Shown one piece after another: positions 41,315 to 53,140 of a DNA stretch of 64,000 nucleotides. Below the pieces are notes generated by a model. It had not been told where the DNA came from and searched no databases. It saw only the letters and a program-made list of their open reading frames with translations. Position numbers and translations under genes: made by a program. The stretch lies in contig JAXGGA010001150.1 of assembly GCA_038373865.1 (NCBI GenBank), positions 62,001 through 126,000 on the forward strand. Reading direction: 5' to 3'. Source of the DNA: Uloborus plumipes (taxonomy: Eukaryota > Arthropoda > Arachnida > Araneae > Uloboridae). Each line of letters begins with the position of its first letter. Position 1 is the first letter of the stretch.

Positions 41315-43678
41315 TAGGGTGAGTTCTGGTAAGTGCGTACCCCTTTTTTTAAAGTTCATGTTCCCAAGGATGCTGCTCTGTTGAAAAATCTTTTACATTG
41401 ACCAATTTTTTTTTAGTTTTATTTCCAGGTCCTTTACTAAGGTTTTCACGCATATGATGTGCCAAATAAACCATAAGCAGAGGTTTTGTGACTTAGTCTA
41501 TGGCACCTCTTCTAAGGTACGCACTTTCCCTACCTAGCGGGGTAAGTGCGCCCACTTCAAATTATGTGAATATGAACAGGAAAAAACTTCTGACATGTAT
41601 TAAATATGTTAGGTAGTTGCCTTGGGATAATTCCTACCACTAAAGATCAGCACTTGCTTGCATAGATGAAACGCAATCAGTGATATCCCACGTGTCTTGC
41701 TAACAACTGCGATTTGAAGATTGAGAGCGTTGTGTCTGTGATTTTTCCTTTGTCCTTTTAAAAAGACCAAGTGAGCAAATGTAAGTTATTTCTATTTAGT
41801 ATTAGTCACTCATAGTCTACGTAGTTTATTTTTGTTTCATACATTAATCAGTCTGTGCTTAAGCCAGCATAGCACTCACCCCTTCTTAAATGTAAGAGGA
41901 GACGTGTGCGTCTAATAGCGGGAGGTAAGTGAGTACCCAAGTGATTTCCTTTAATTTTGGTTGTATGGTAGACCGTCAGGCATGGGTGCAAGTTTAGTGA
42001 TATGTTCAAGACGGAAAATATTTGGAGCCCCCCCTCCCCCCCCATGCGTACTAAAGGGTATACGTTTTTTTATATTGTTGATTTTAATTTCATCAATTTT
42101 TGAATATTTGTGCTCAGTTTCAATTTTTTGAGCTTTTGATTTTTCTGACAATGTGAGTCTCCGTTTAAGTGTAGCATTTCAAGCATTTTGTTTTGCGTGT
42201 AGTAAAGGGAGAGGGGGGAGGCTCTCATTCGCGCGTTTTCTAAATTGTGGCTCCGAAAACGCAAATCGAAATGAATGCCAATATATATGGAGGGGGATGG
42301 TCCCCCCAGAGATTTTGAAAAAAAAAAGGCCCTAAATAAGCGATTTTGGTAACATAAAGGAAAGGAATGGGGTTCAGGAGCTCTCTTACAGTAATTTTTT
42401 GAAACTGTAGATTCCAAAATGGCTATTCAGGCTATCTCAAAAAATTTTAGAAAGATAAAGGTTGAGGGTTCTCTGAATTTTTTTGGAATTGAAAATTAAT
42501 TAATTAATTATTATTATTATTATTATCTTTTTTAACATTGAGAAAACAAATTTCTTTTTAACTAAAAACTAAAGAAAGTCATAAATTTTCTTTCCGTCCC
42601 AAGCTCCGTTTCTGCAATCTCCTCAAGACGGAAATCCGTCTTGAGACGGAAGGTCTTGCATCCATGCTGTCAGGTGACCTGGGTGAACACTTCGTTTTTT
42701 TAAAATAGGGTTTTAAAATATTTATCATATTAGAATCAGCAGCAATATGAAAAAACAAAAGAAAGAGCAAAAATGTAGAAAATAATTGATCATGATATGA
42801 TGCTTGTACATTTTTTTGTACACTGAAATAGTTTTTCACAAGGTGTTTCTTAATTTTCTTAAATATAATTTACTCATTATTTCACCTTCGTTTTTTGAAT
42901 CAGAAAAGTGTTGGCTCCTTACTTAATATTTTACTTAATTTAATTGTTTCTTTTGTCATTAAGTAGTTTATGATTGCTATTTTCAAAGAAAAGTTTGCTA
43001 ACTCATATCTAAAAAACAATATATATTTTAGAGGTAATGAATAAAATTGAAATCTTATGCCGCATTCAATGTAAATATAAATACTTTATGGAAATGACGT
43101 TGGGTTTATAATCGGCTTATAAGGGAGCTATAAGCAAAATTAAAGGTGAATTACGAGAGTCAGATGTTCCACGTAATGGTACCCATTTGCCCCATCATAA
43201 TGGTACACACTTGCCCCACATAATGGTACGCAATTGCCCCATCATAGAGGTACGCACTTGCCCCATCATAATGGTGCACACTTACCCCCACCTTACTTTA
43301 AAGAAAGGGAAAGTGCGTACCGTCATATAAAAAAAATTGAGTTAGAGTATTTGATCAAAATACCCCATGTATGTTATTAGCAGCTCTTACTCAAAAGAAA
43401 CAACTTGTATTTGCTGACTTCAGTTGCTTTGTATGACTACAAGAGAAACTCAAACAAAACCTTCTCAATCTTTACTTTAGAGTTTTTTTGAAGACATTTA
43501 AGTTGTCCATGATTGTGTTTCGTCTATTGAAACCAGGGCTGACCTCTACCTATAGAAATTATCATTAGATAGTTACCTAACATAGTCGATATGTTGCAGA
43601 AGCAATTTCAAGACAGTGTTCATATAATTCTCAGTGGACGCACTTACCCCGTGGACGCACTTACCAGAACTCACCCTA
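41315..43678. mobile_element. TA-flanked 2.4-kb element with repeated aagtgcgtacc motifs
   Basis: TA at 41315-41316 and 43677-43678. Inverted ends are GGGTGAGTTCTGGTAAGTGC extended by GT(A/C)C. The inner end motif ggtaagtgcgtacc / gcacttaccc recurs inside: 41517-41555, about 41925, five near-tandem copies at 43172-43290 (ataatggtacgcacttgccc, about 30-bp spacing), 43312 and 43634. No transposase was recognised. A G/C-run-rich insertion occupies about 41980-42330. Confidence 0.75.
42390..42480. repeat. Dispersed copy of the 1-kb-region repeat unit
   Basis: ggctatctcaaaaaatttta ... ggttgagggttctctgaatttttttggaattgaa resembles the degenerate unit at 990-1740. A TTA microsatellite follows (42496-42523). 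Confidence 0.4.
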
Positions 43679-43862
43679 GTTTTTTTCAGAGATATTGCAC
43701 TTTAAATGTCATAAGGAATATTCATTTGCATATCCTAATCATTTTATTTCCTGGTTGAACCAATATGTTTTTTGCTGTCACATCATAGTTAAAATTGTTC
43801 TTTTTTGACTTATTTTAACTCACCTAACCCTAACTAAAATAGGTATTCAGAAATTCAGCTAC

Positions 43863-43950
43863 CTGTAACGCCAGAGGTAAGTCCAATACCAGCTGTAACG
43901 AGTTGATGGTAGGGTCCAGAATTTTCTTGTGTATCTATTGCAGATTTTTC
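43863..43950 (-). other. Candidate orphan coding exon (88 nt)
   Basis: On the minus strand a polypyrimidine acceptor (ccttttttttag) and donor (gtagct) enclose an open frame: EKSAIDTQENSGPYHQLVTA then GIGLTSGVTG. The composition is unusually protein-like for this region. No gene family was recognised and no neighbouring exon was found. It could belong to an upstream exon set, a retro-fragment, or be chance. It lies outside the adjacent element (ending 43678). Confidence 0.3.
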
Positions 43951-44138
43951 CTAAAAAAAGGAATTGTACAAAATCAGTACAACTTAAAACTTAAGCATGT
44001 AAATGATGATAGAAAAATTGCACTTAAAAAATGTTATAAGAAGTTCTATACATCTTGAGAATAACAAGCATTCAAATAAAAATAAATAGAAAATTAGTTT
44101 CAATAAACAAGACACTCAATAATTACACATAATTAAAG

Positions 44139-44666
44139 TGACCATGCGTCTGGATTTCGGCGGGACAGTTCGGTTTTTTATCTCAGAGTCCCGCTAGCTG
44201 AATGTCTTACTAAAACACATAACCCACTTTTTCATTACCTTCCAGCTTTTCTGTCCAAGTCCCAGCAAATGGGAGAGAATATAAAGAAACTTGATTTTTC
44301 GATACATTTGGGCGCATGCACCGTTAAATTAAAAAGATCTAACGAAAATTAACTTTCCATATTATTTCAAGAAATTTTTTTCTAACATGTTTTGAAAATT
44401 TACTTAAGGCATCCCTGGACCTTTTTTTTTTCTTTTGTTCTCTCATTTTTGATATTCTTTGATAACTTCATTCTCTCCATTGGGAATATGTCCTTCTTCA
44501 CTGCTATAGTCATATGTAACAGTAGTAGTACTGATATCATTTCAGCAAATGAAATTAATTCCTCTTTCAGTCTTCCTTTGTCAAAAGAAGGTAAAATGTT
44601 GCATATTTTGTCAATTGCATTTGATGGTAGTGAATGGTTGATGTGTGCAATGATAGTGGTCTTCAA
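44139..44666 (-). repeat. Possible hAT-like end and fragment
   Basis: agtgaccatgcgtctggatt followed by cggcgggacagt resembles the 'gtgaccatatgtcccg' ends of some hAT elements. The minus-strand frame 44400-44666 (MKTTIIAHINHSLPSNAIDK ...) lies just inside that end but has no clear transposase motif. The opposite end was not found. Confidence 0.25.
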
Positions 44667-45434
44667 ACTTTTTGAGATTATAGTTAGAAATCAAAGTAAC
44701 TTTTAATAAATAAATCTATACCAAAAGTGTTTGTATTACCGCATCCAAGATATGATAAGACACAGTAAAAGCAAAAAGTATCTTAGTAGCACAAATGGTT
44801 AGCCAAATCGTGTTAGTCATAGTTCCGTTTAGTCTTGCCCCCCCCCTTTTTTTTCAGTTTTTAATTTCTGAGTTAAGTCCAAATAAAATCTTTTCTTTTT
44901 TATCAAAAGATGGAATTAAGAGTCTTTATAGTGACAAATCAACTTATTTTATTGAATTATCGTCACCAAGGCTCGAAAACCTATTGCTAAGAGGTGGATA
45001 TTAATATTTGGGGGAGGGCACAAGTCTCGAATTTCAAAAGTGTAGGTGGAGCCCTTGTTTCCTTTAAACTTATCAAAGTAAATTCAAACATAATTTAGAC
45101 ATTGTGCTTTTCCAACTAAAATTAGGTTACTGATTAAAAAAGTAAAAAAAAAAAAAAAAAAAAACAAAGAAAGGATTCACAAAAATAAAATTCTAGTATT
45201 AAATTTTCACAAAAATTGGAAGTAAGATAAAAATGTTGGACTGGCCCCTGTATTTATTTGCTACCAGAAAGAATTGCCTCTTTGATCTTTGAAAACAACT
45301 GCGTGTGCCACTAAGTTTGGCAGTGTTTACATCTGTGAACAAACTTGTGTCATGAAATTTGAGTCCAAAACTAAAAATAGAATTCAAAATGAAGCTTTTT
45401 CTGTTTTTCATCTTGTGACGACTTTTTAAACCCA

Positions 45435-45555
<121 letters not shown>

Positions 45556-45591
45556 GCAAGCTACTATGTAATATGTATATACACTGGTGGA

Positions 45592-46458
45592 AAAAAAAAT
45601 CCCAACCCCAAGAAAGACTTGTGTTAGATAAACGAAATTTATCGAACTTATAGCCTGCATTCCATTGACAGCAAACCATTGTCATTTGCGACGGCAGTGG
45701 TGTCAAGACAGAGCTCACTGGAGGTTGGAGTGGAGATCTGTTGTAATTTCTGATGAAAATAGATTCTGCCTTGGTGCTAGTAATGGCTGTACGCTGGTCA
45801 GAAGGTGGCCAGGGGACCGCCTGCATGCAATCTGTCTGCCGCCTACACACAAGGGACCTACACCTGGAGCATGGAGGAGCAGCGGGAGCACTCTTGTGGT
45901 TATCCCAAACACACTGACTGCAAATTTGTCGTCAGTCTGGTAATTCAACCTATACTACAGCCCTTCGTTAGTAGAATGCAAGGGGAAGTTTTCTAACAGG
46001 ATAACGCTCGCTTTCACACCTCTACTGTAACGCAATATGCTCTACAGAGTGATGACATGTTACCATGACCAGCAAGATCACCAGATCTGTCTTCAATTGA
46101 TCACGTATGGGGTATCATTGGACGGCTACTCTAGCATCATCCACTGTCAGCAATGACTGTCTTAGTATAGACACAACAAGTGCAACAAACATGGCCCACC
46201 ACACCACAAAGTGACATTCGGCACCTGTATGACACAATGCATGCACGCTTGCAGATTTGCCTTCAAAAATCTGGAGACTACACCGGCTATTAAAGTAGCA
46301 AAATTTCATATTTGCACAGCATTTTCTTGAGCTTAAATTAGCCAGTGATCTTGTACATTTAATTAATTAAACATGTTAACTAGACAATTGCATTACCCAA
46401 ATTTCATTACTCTACAGTAATTCTTTCTTGGGTGTTGGGATTTTTTTTTCCGCTAATG
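45592..46458 (+). mobile_element. Tc1-type transposon, shorter second copy
   Basis: TA flanks (45590-45591 and 46459-46460). Ends are CACTGGTGGAAAAAAAAATC and, reversed, the same with two changes. At 867 bp it lacks the N-terminal third of the transposase present in the copy at 28884-30312. The orientation is opposite to that copy. Confidence 0.9.
45660..46290 (+). pseudogene. Tc1-type transposase, truncated pseudogene
   Basis: 45665-45943 reads HCHLRRQWCQDRAHWRLEWR and SVVISDENRFCLGASNG (first catalytic D). After a frame break come a QDNARFHTSTVTQYAL-like stretch (second D) and SPDLSSIDHVWGII near 46080-46130, then TMHARLQICLQKSGDYTGY. The N-terminal DNA-binding part is deleted and stops interrupt the rest. 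Confidence 0.85.
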
Positions 46459-46459
46459 T

Positions 46460-47289
46460 ATAGAAAGATGCAAGCTAAAGTATCTTGCTGCATTCATAAG
46501 CCAACGTTCAATGAAAGTTTGGCACAATTTTGTACATGATATCAATTCATTACTCTGAATCCATAAGGATCTTGAATTTTAGTTATCAGTGCTTATGGGG
46601 GGGGGGGGGGGAATAATAATGACTATGTCAAGTTATAGCTGCTAATTTTAAACTTCATTTATTCTTACAGGAATATTTTCACTTATTAGTTGGTTGCCAT
46701 TATCTCTGCATTAAGTGTAGAAATTATCAATGTGTTGTGAAAGAAAAAATAAATATCCAATTGCTGAACTAATATGCTGTGCGAGGTTTCTATGATTTTG
46801 AGCCCCCCCCCCCACCCCCGCACACACACAGATTTTGAAGTGGCCTTCAGAATCAATTCCAGTCTTCGTAGCCCATTGTTTCTAAGGTTTTGTGTATTCT
46901 TGGCTGTAACACCAATACCAGGATAACTAACCAAGCCCAATAACATGATTTTTCATTTTTGCAGAAACTGATTTTGGAGCTTTTTATGAATTCAATGTGT
47001 GTTGTGCAAACTTTCAATTTTACACAGAGGGTCTCATATACATATAAGCAGAAGCACTTCTTTTCTTATGTAGGATTGAATATACCACAGTTGTTTTAGA
47101 ATGCTTTGAATATAGAAGCCACATTTTTATTTTAAATCACACTATTGAATGATGAAGGCGTAACATTATTTCTTTTGAAATGGGAAAAATGTGGAGTTGC
47201 ATTTTCGTAAAAACAAGGAAAACCTCAGATAAATCGAATTAGAAAGACATTGTTCTTAAATGTTTACAATTAAAGTTCATCATTACAGT
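46460..47289. other. Nothing recognised
   Basis: AT-rich with G12 and C9-type tracts (46597-46609, 46804-46817). Short chance frames only. Confidence 0.45.
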
Positions 47290-48050
47290 TGAATCGGTGA
47301 GAGCAAAAACCACTTCAGTCAAAAAAATTCAATGCTTTTTTTCATAGAAACAAGCTGAAGCAAGCTTCAGCAGCTTAGCAAGCTCCAATCAAAGTAAGTA
47401 TGTGCCGCGATACTCCCTTTTCCCTTTTTTCTGCACATTTTCCCCTCGCCATTCTCTGTTTAAGGTTTTTTTTCTTTTTTGTATAAGTTCTTCCACCAAT
47501 CATCAAATTTGTTTATGGCCAAGGAGAGTAGCTTGGTGACAGGAAGCTGTTGCTGATCTGAGCACGCAACTCTTCATATTAATCAGGTCAGTAGGGCACA
47601 GCGAAGGGGAGACATGGACAAAACCCCATAGACTTTGGTTTAAACATTGTTGAAAATCTAATACAGTAGTCTTTTACTCAAGAAAAGATTGTTTTGATCA
47701 CCCCCCCCCCCCGCAAGAAAACTCTGGCTGCATTAGTGCTTTAGGTGTGTAAATCTGATCATGTTTACGTATCGTCCTCTTAATGGTGCCGAAATTTAGA
47801 TCGTTGGAAAGAATGAGTGCCCTTAGAAAGTCATGCTTGTTCTAGTGTTGGGTGCATAAACAACGTGAGTCATTGGACGCACGTTGTTTCTTCGCTCAAA
47901 GTTCAGAAGAGAGGCCCCGTAACTTAGGAATTACCAGCCTGATTGATGCAATTTTTGCTGTCAACACGCATCTTGCCTTCAAGAACTTGTTTCTATGCAA
48001 AAAAATATTGAATTTTTTTGACTGGAGTGGTTTTTGCTCTCACCAATTCA
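47290..48050. repeat. Inverted-repeat element with about 45-bp ends
   Basis: tgaatcggtgagagcaaaaa followed by ccacttcagtcaaaaaaatt (47290-47330) is matched in reverse by 48006-48050. No target duplication was seen. The open frame 47852-48226 crosses the right end and is not recognised. A 9-bp-stem hairpin (tcgccttgg ... ccaaggcga, 48055-48084) follows immediately. Confidence 0.55.
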
Positions 48051-49059
48051 AAAGTCGCCTTGGTTTCAAGACAAGCCAAGGCGAACCTTCAAGGCATGTT
48101 CCAACTAACATAAATAAAACGGAAAATATCAAGAAGGTGATTGTAGGTATTCCTGAAAACTTTTTTGTGATGAACTATTTAACTGATCAAAGGCTTTACA
48201 TGATGGCAGAACATGATCTATTTTAAGAGATGTACATACCTATTTTTTTTTTGTTCCTCTTTTATTGGTGTAGATTTAGCAATTGCTTCTCATTTTTGTA
48301 ATAACCTTCCACTGTTATTGATAACCCATATTCCTTATACTGTAAAGTTTTAAAGTGCTTTATTTCTTTTGATTTCTTTTTTTTTTTTTTTAACAATGTA
48401 TGAGCAAAACTGATCTGTTCTTAGAGCTTAATAAATTTTTGAAGTCATGTATCACAATAATAAAGCAAGAGCTACTTCATATTTGATGAAATCATAAATA
48501 AATATAAACTTTTAATGTATGATAACTTTTTTCCCCAAGTGTGAAAGCCTACTGAGTGCAAAAACAACATCAGTCCAAATTACATTATAAATTTTTCTGA
48601 GCCCGATTTAGATTGAATCTATGTAGTTTTTGCATGATAGCAACATACATGCATGTTATGATGCAGGAAAAAAGGAATTGTTCAGTTGTTTGAAAATTTG
48701 GAGGAGTTATGACGTTTTTTCTCTCTCCTGAAAAATTTTGAAAATTCTTGACTGACGTTTTTGCACTCATTGATTCAGTTGTTATTGCAAGAATATTTTC
48801 ATGTGCAAGTAATAATTGCTTTATTTTCAACTCACTGCACAGACCGGCATGGCACAGTCTACCTTGAAAATAAAAGTTGTGTCAAGTAACGCATTTTCAA
48901 CAATCAGGCTTAAACAAAAGAAAAAATACTGTAATAATTCCAGTCAAATTTATGACTCAAAATATAAATTTAGACCTCTTTCACGTTTTTTTAAAATGCA
49001 AGGTATACGTTTTCATTGTTATTAACAGGCGTAAACGTTTGTTTCACGAATTTTCTGAC

Positions 49060-49480
49060 TAACCCCTCTAAGGGGTTCCCCAAAGGAGAAAGGAGGTGAA
49101 AATTCCTCTATATGAATTCTTAAGCATCAAATTGAGCTAAACTAAATAATAAATATTCTACCTAAACTGAATTTGTATAAGGTTGGTTGGTTGGGGGGGG
49201 GGGGGTTTCAACCCCCCCATGGGGTTGAACACCCCCCCCCCCTTTTTTTAGGGAGACGAAAAATCCTTATATGTGTTCCTGAACATCAAAGGACCTCTGT
49301 GAGCAATTTGGCAAAGATCCGACGTAAACTCGATTTTTATAACGAAATTCCCAAGGGGGTTGCTCCACCCAAAGAGGATGAGGTCCCCCCCCCCATGCGA
49401 ATTTTAAAGCATCAAGGAGCCTGTGTGACAAATTTGGGTAAATTTCTGAAGGATTTGGAAAAGGAACACACACACACACA
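49060..49480. repeat. Imperfect tandem repeat with G/C runs
   Basis: Three diverged units of about 105-125 bp share 'gaattcttaagcatcaa(agga)..ctgtgtgacaaatttggtaaa' and a preceding run of ccccccc(t)aaggggttg. It ends in (CA)5 and taattttatata, directly before the Helitron end. Confidence 0.5.
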
Positions 49481-49495
49481 TAATTTTATATACTA

Positions 49496-50289
49496 CTAGC
49501 TGATCCGGCGAACTCTGTTCCGCCTTAAAGGCAATAAATAAGAAAATTTTTGAATTTATTAAGTTTTTTATTATTAGAATATACAAAAAAAATTAAGTAC
49601 CAACATTAATCATTCATTATTGTTTCTGTATTTTAGTACATAGGTTGCTCTTCACTTAAGTACCTTGTGATGCACAACATTTTTTGTTTTATTATCAGGT
49701 GCAAAAAGAAACAACGCAGATGGTCTTCCGACCCGTAAACATGCTACATATAATTGACCATGGGAAAAACAGTGATGTTCTAGATTCAAACCACAAACTT
49801 TTAAGGATTGGCCTTGTGATTTGTTAAAGGTCATGACAAATGCAAGACGGATCGGAAATTGAAGTCTTTTAAATTCAAACGGCATCATCCGTTGGGATCA
49901 TTGGGATCCTAGGAATGAGCAATCGTTTCTGACGGCTTATCACATATAAATTTCAAGGGAAGTAGCGCGTTTGTTTATAATTTATTTCACGAAAAAGTCA
50001 AATAATACTCAACGCACCGCTGACTTACAACCTGTTTACTGCGTTCCGGAACCTGCCAGAACGTGTGCTTTATGTCGCTCAGCCATGGAGGTGTCAAAAA
50101 AGGCTTAGTAAAAAGGCTTAGTCAATAAGACAGTTTTACTATTTATGTAACTGACACACATAAATTATAGCCTATGTCCGCCTCCTGGCTCTAAGCTACC
50201 TACCCACCAATTTTTAGTTATATCGGTGCAGCCGTTCTTGAGTTATAAATAGTGTAACTAACACAACTTTCTTTTATATATATAGAAGA
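49496..50289 (-). mobile_element. Helitron copy with helicase remnant
   Basis: Read on the minus strand, the 5' end is A/TCTTCTATATATATAAAAG at 50289 and the 3' end is gttcgccggatcagCTAG at 49496, followed by T. It contains the last part of a Helitron helicase (49652-49888). It is too short for a full element, so it is internally deleted. Confidence 0.75.
49652..49888 (-). pseudogene. Helitron RepHel helicase C-terminal fragment
   Basis: 78 codons reading RLQFPIRLAFVMTFNKSQGQ, SLKVCGLNLEHHCFSHGQLY and VACLRVGRPSALFLFAPDNK. This is the PIF1-type helicase motif V/VI region (TxNKSQGQ, GQLYVAxSRV) typical of Helitron Rep-helicases. R/S changes in 'ACLRV' (normally ACSRV) and the loss of the rest mark it as a relic. 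Confidence 0.88.
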
Positions 50290-50393
50290 TAGAATAGTAG
50301 TGAGAAGAACAACCTCTTTAACTGCAGTGCAGGAGCCATCCCACCAAGCGCTTTCTACCTCTCAGCCTCAGAGGCGTAAAAACTCTTAAGTGA

Positions 50394-50760
50394 CAATCAT
50401 TTCTGACAGCTTATCACATATAAATTTCAAGGGAAGTAACGCGTTTGTTTATAATTTACTTCACAAAAAAGTCAAATAACACTCAACGCACCGCTAACTT
50501 ACAACCTGTTTACTGCGCACAGGAAGCTGCCAGAACGTGTGCTTTATGTCGCTCAGCCATGGAGGTGTCAAAAAAGGCTTAGTAAAAAGGCTTAGTCAAT
50601 AAGACAGTTTTTCTATTTATGTAACTGACACACATAAATTATAGCCTATGTCCGTCTCCTGGCTCTAAGCTACCTACCCACCAATTTTTAGTTATATCGG
50701 TACAGCTGTTCTTGAGTTATAAATAGTGTAACTAACACGACTTTCTTTTATATATATAGA
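50394..50760 (-). mobile_element. Second Helitron 5'-end copy (truncated)
   Basis: Homologous over about 365 bp to 49919-50289 (ttctgacagcttatcacata, gtaacgcgtttgtttataat, ctgcgcacaggaagctgcca). It ends at A/TCTATATATATAAAAG (50760). The 3' half is missing. Confidence 0.75.
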
Positions 50761-51049
50761 TATATGGATCAAAAACCATCATGAGAAGGGGGGGGGGGAG
50801 ATAAGTGGCCAGATTTCAGAGAGAGAAAAACTGGTTATAAAAGTTCAATTGTCCACCCCTCTTCTCTCCCCTGATATCAGAAATAAATAAAATAAAAAAA
50901 TATGAAAAACGTTACATGTAATCTTCAAAAGAAAAAAAAAGCTTCCTTTTGTTTTTCATTTGTACAATTTCAAGAAGACAAAAATTCACTAAGTTTTACA
51001 GTATCATTTATTCATCTTCTTTTGCGAATATATCCGCTCACACAAATTG

Positions 51050-51140
51050 TTTGAGATTCGAAAACCAATTTAAAGCTATCTTTGGTGTTGTTAGGGGAAG
51101 GGGTTTGATATTCAGAGCTTCCCCAATGTTAAAAAGCTAT
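51050..51140. repeat. Dispersed copy of the 1-kb-region repeat unit
   Basis: gattcgaaaaccaatttaaagctatctttggtgttgttagggg matches the degenerate unit at 990-1740. Confidence 0.45.
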
Positions 51141-51354
51141 TATTTTGAAGCTATTTTTTGCAACGGTACACAAGAGAAACGAGCACCGTAAAAGTGAGGA
51201 AAGGAAAAATGAAATATCGTAGCCAAACTCCTCACTTTTTGCATTAACAGCTTTTATTTTTGTTTAAATTTAAAACAAATATGTAATGATAATAATAACA
51301 AAATTAAGGACTGGCATTGCTTAACCACAAAATAACTCGTTATTATAATAATAC

Positions 51355-51973
51355 TGTTACAAATCTTGTAAATAGTTGTTGTTTTTCCTGCCTTGCATCA
51401 TTTTCATTAGTTTTGGTTTTATCTGACGTCATGTTGCAAAAGTATCTGAAGATATCACTTTTATCACTTGTATACCGGCCCTGTAACGTTTTGTAGTTTT
51501 TACACTTGCCCTGCATTTAATAAGCGTATTTTTCGCTCGGAGTGTTTTCTTTTTTTTCTTTTTCTTTTTATCGCTAGAACTTTCTCAATGGAATTGTTCA
51601 AGTTATAAATGAAACAAAATATTCCAGGTTTTTCTCGAATACTGTGGACATTTCTTTCCGTGTATAAATAGCTGGCCTTGAACACAAGTCAGTCAGTTGT
51701 TTTCAGATTTGATCTGGTGACTCGTTTTTATTCGCTTTGAGCGGATGTTTGTTTTGCTTTTGTAATTGCTTAATTACTGTTCACGTTAGATACGTGGTGC
51801 TGAATTACTGTTGAGAGTACAGTGTACTGTTTGCTGCTTAATTGCTGATGTTTAGCAATTGTTTTCTGCTCTTATTGTAAATAGTGTACATACTTGTAAA
51901 TAAATTTATAGTTACTTCCTCAAGATTGGAATGCTCATTTGAAGAAAGTTGAAGGTGCTACGGACTCATTACA
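51355..51973 (+). repeat. 5' LTR
   Basis: 619 bp, tgttacaaatcttg ... actcattaca. It contains a TATA box (tataaata, 51663-51670), an initiator-like TCAGTCAGTT at 51689 about 26 bp later, and a polyadenylation signal AATAAA at 51899-51904. Confidence 0.95.
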
Positions 51974-51977
51974 ATTT

Positions 51978-51995
51978 TGGCGCCCAACGTGGGGC
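51978..51995 (+). other. Primer-binding site (tRNA-Lys type)
   Basis: TGGCGCCCAACGTGGGGC lies 4 bases after the LTR. It is complementary to the 3' end of tRNA-Lys(1,2), a primer choice known from several retroelements. Confidence 0.88.
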
Positions 51996-52070
51996 ATCTT
52001 CAAGGACTTTCTTGGAATTACCTGTGAATTCGGACTTTTCTTCCTAAGGACTTTTTGACTTCGGAATTTT

Positions 52071-53140
52071 ATGGTGATTACTCGAGCAATGGAGGAACAA
52101 CTGCAAAAACTCCTTGATGCGATCAACGCTGTTAAAAGTGACATGACTGCGAATCAAGAACAATTAAAAAATGCCATGGCTGCGAATCAAGAACAATTAA
52201 AAAATGATCTGGCTACTAATCAAGAAGAAATAAAGAGCGATCTAACGTCAATGAAATGTTTGGTGGGACTAAATTTACCAACATGGAAAATAAAGTGGAG
52301 GCCCTAGAAGATCGAATCACCACAGTAGAAAACCATGTGGACAAGAAAATTAAAGAACTTGAATCGAAGTTATCAGCATCCTCCAACAATTCAAGTGACT
52401 GTGTAGCTACAACTGGAATTTCTCGTCCATCCATTAAACTGGCCACATTTGACGGGAAGACCTCGTGGAATATTTACAAGAAGCAGTTCCTCATCGTTGC
52501 AGAAGCAAACTCCTGGGACTCTTCCACGAAAGCCTGTCAACTTGCAGCCTCGCTGAGAGGGGATGCAGCTGAAATACTACAGACCTTCCCAGAGGACAAG
52601 CTCTGTGACTTCGAAGCCTTATCATTGGCCTTGGAGCTTCGCTTTGGCGAAGTATGCCAAAAAGAATTCAGCCCAACTCCAGCTGAAATCCCGACTCCAG
52701 AGGGATGGAGAGACTTTGCAAGTGTTTGCAGCAGACGTTGAGAGGCTTTCCCATCTCGCCTTCTCGAACTGTCCTTTGGATGTTCGCAATAGCCTGGCCC
52801 TGAACTACTTCATAGAAGGAGTGCGAAGTCCAGAAGTCCAGACGGCTCTCCGGATGGCGGACATCAAAGATCTTAAATCCGGTGTGGTCTACGCAATGAA
52901 GTTCGAGGCTGCACAGCAAATATCCCGCAAGGATCGCCATTCAATCAGGGGCTTGGAAGTGAGTGCCCAGGATTCGAACTCAACTCGTCTCTCGGAAATT
53001 GAGCGACAAATCAAAGAAATCTCGGGGATCCTGAAGCAGACTCGCAAAGACCAAAGTGGACAACCACTGAAGTGCTGGAAATGTGCCGGTGAGGGCCACG
53101 TGCGAAAGAACTGCGAAGCTCGCCCAGAAAGAAAGACGGC
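52071..53140 (+). pseudogene. gag of the gypsy element (frameshifted)
   Basis: The start ATG at 52071 gives MVITRAMEEQLQKLLDAINA. Three tandem copies of a '(T/A)ANQEQLKN' coiled-coil unit follow. The frame changes near 52250 (to the frame of KFTNMENKVEALEDRITTVE) and again near 52670 (to QLKSRLQRDGETLQVFAADV). Retrotransposon-gag core: PSIKLATFDGKTSWNIYKKQ to NYFIEGVRSPEVQTAL. A CCHC zinc knuckle CWKCAGEGHVRKNC lies at 53072-53113. It would form the particle and bind RNA, but the frameshifts block it here. Confidence 0.9.

Noticed and set aside
44392..44706. 104-codon plus-strand hydrophobic frame
   Set aside because: Composition follows poly-T/AT stretches; no recognised family. The minus frame was kept only as a weak possible element fragment.
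47852..48226. 124-codon plus-strand frame
   Set aside because: Crosses the right end of an inverted-repeat element and its hairpin; no recognisable motif.
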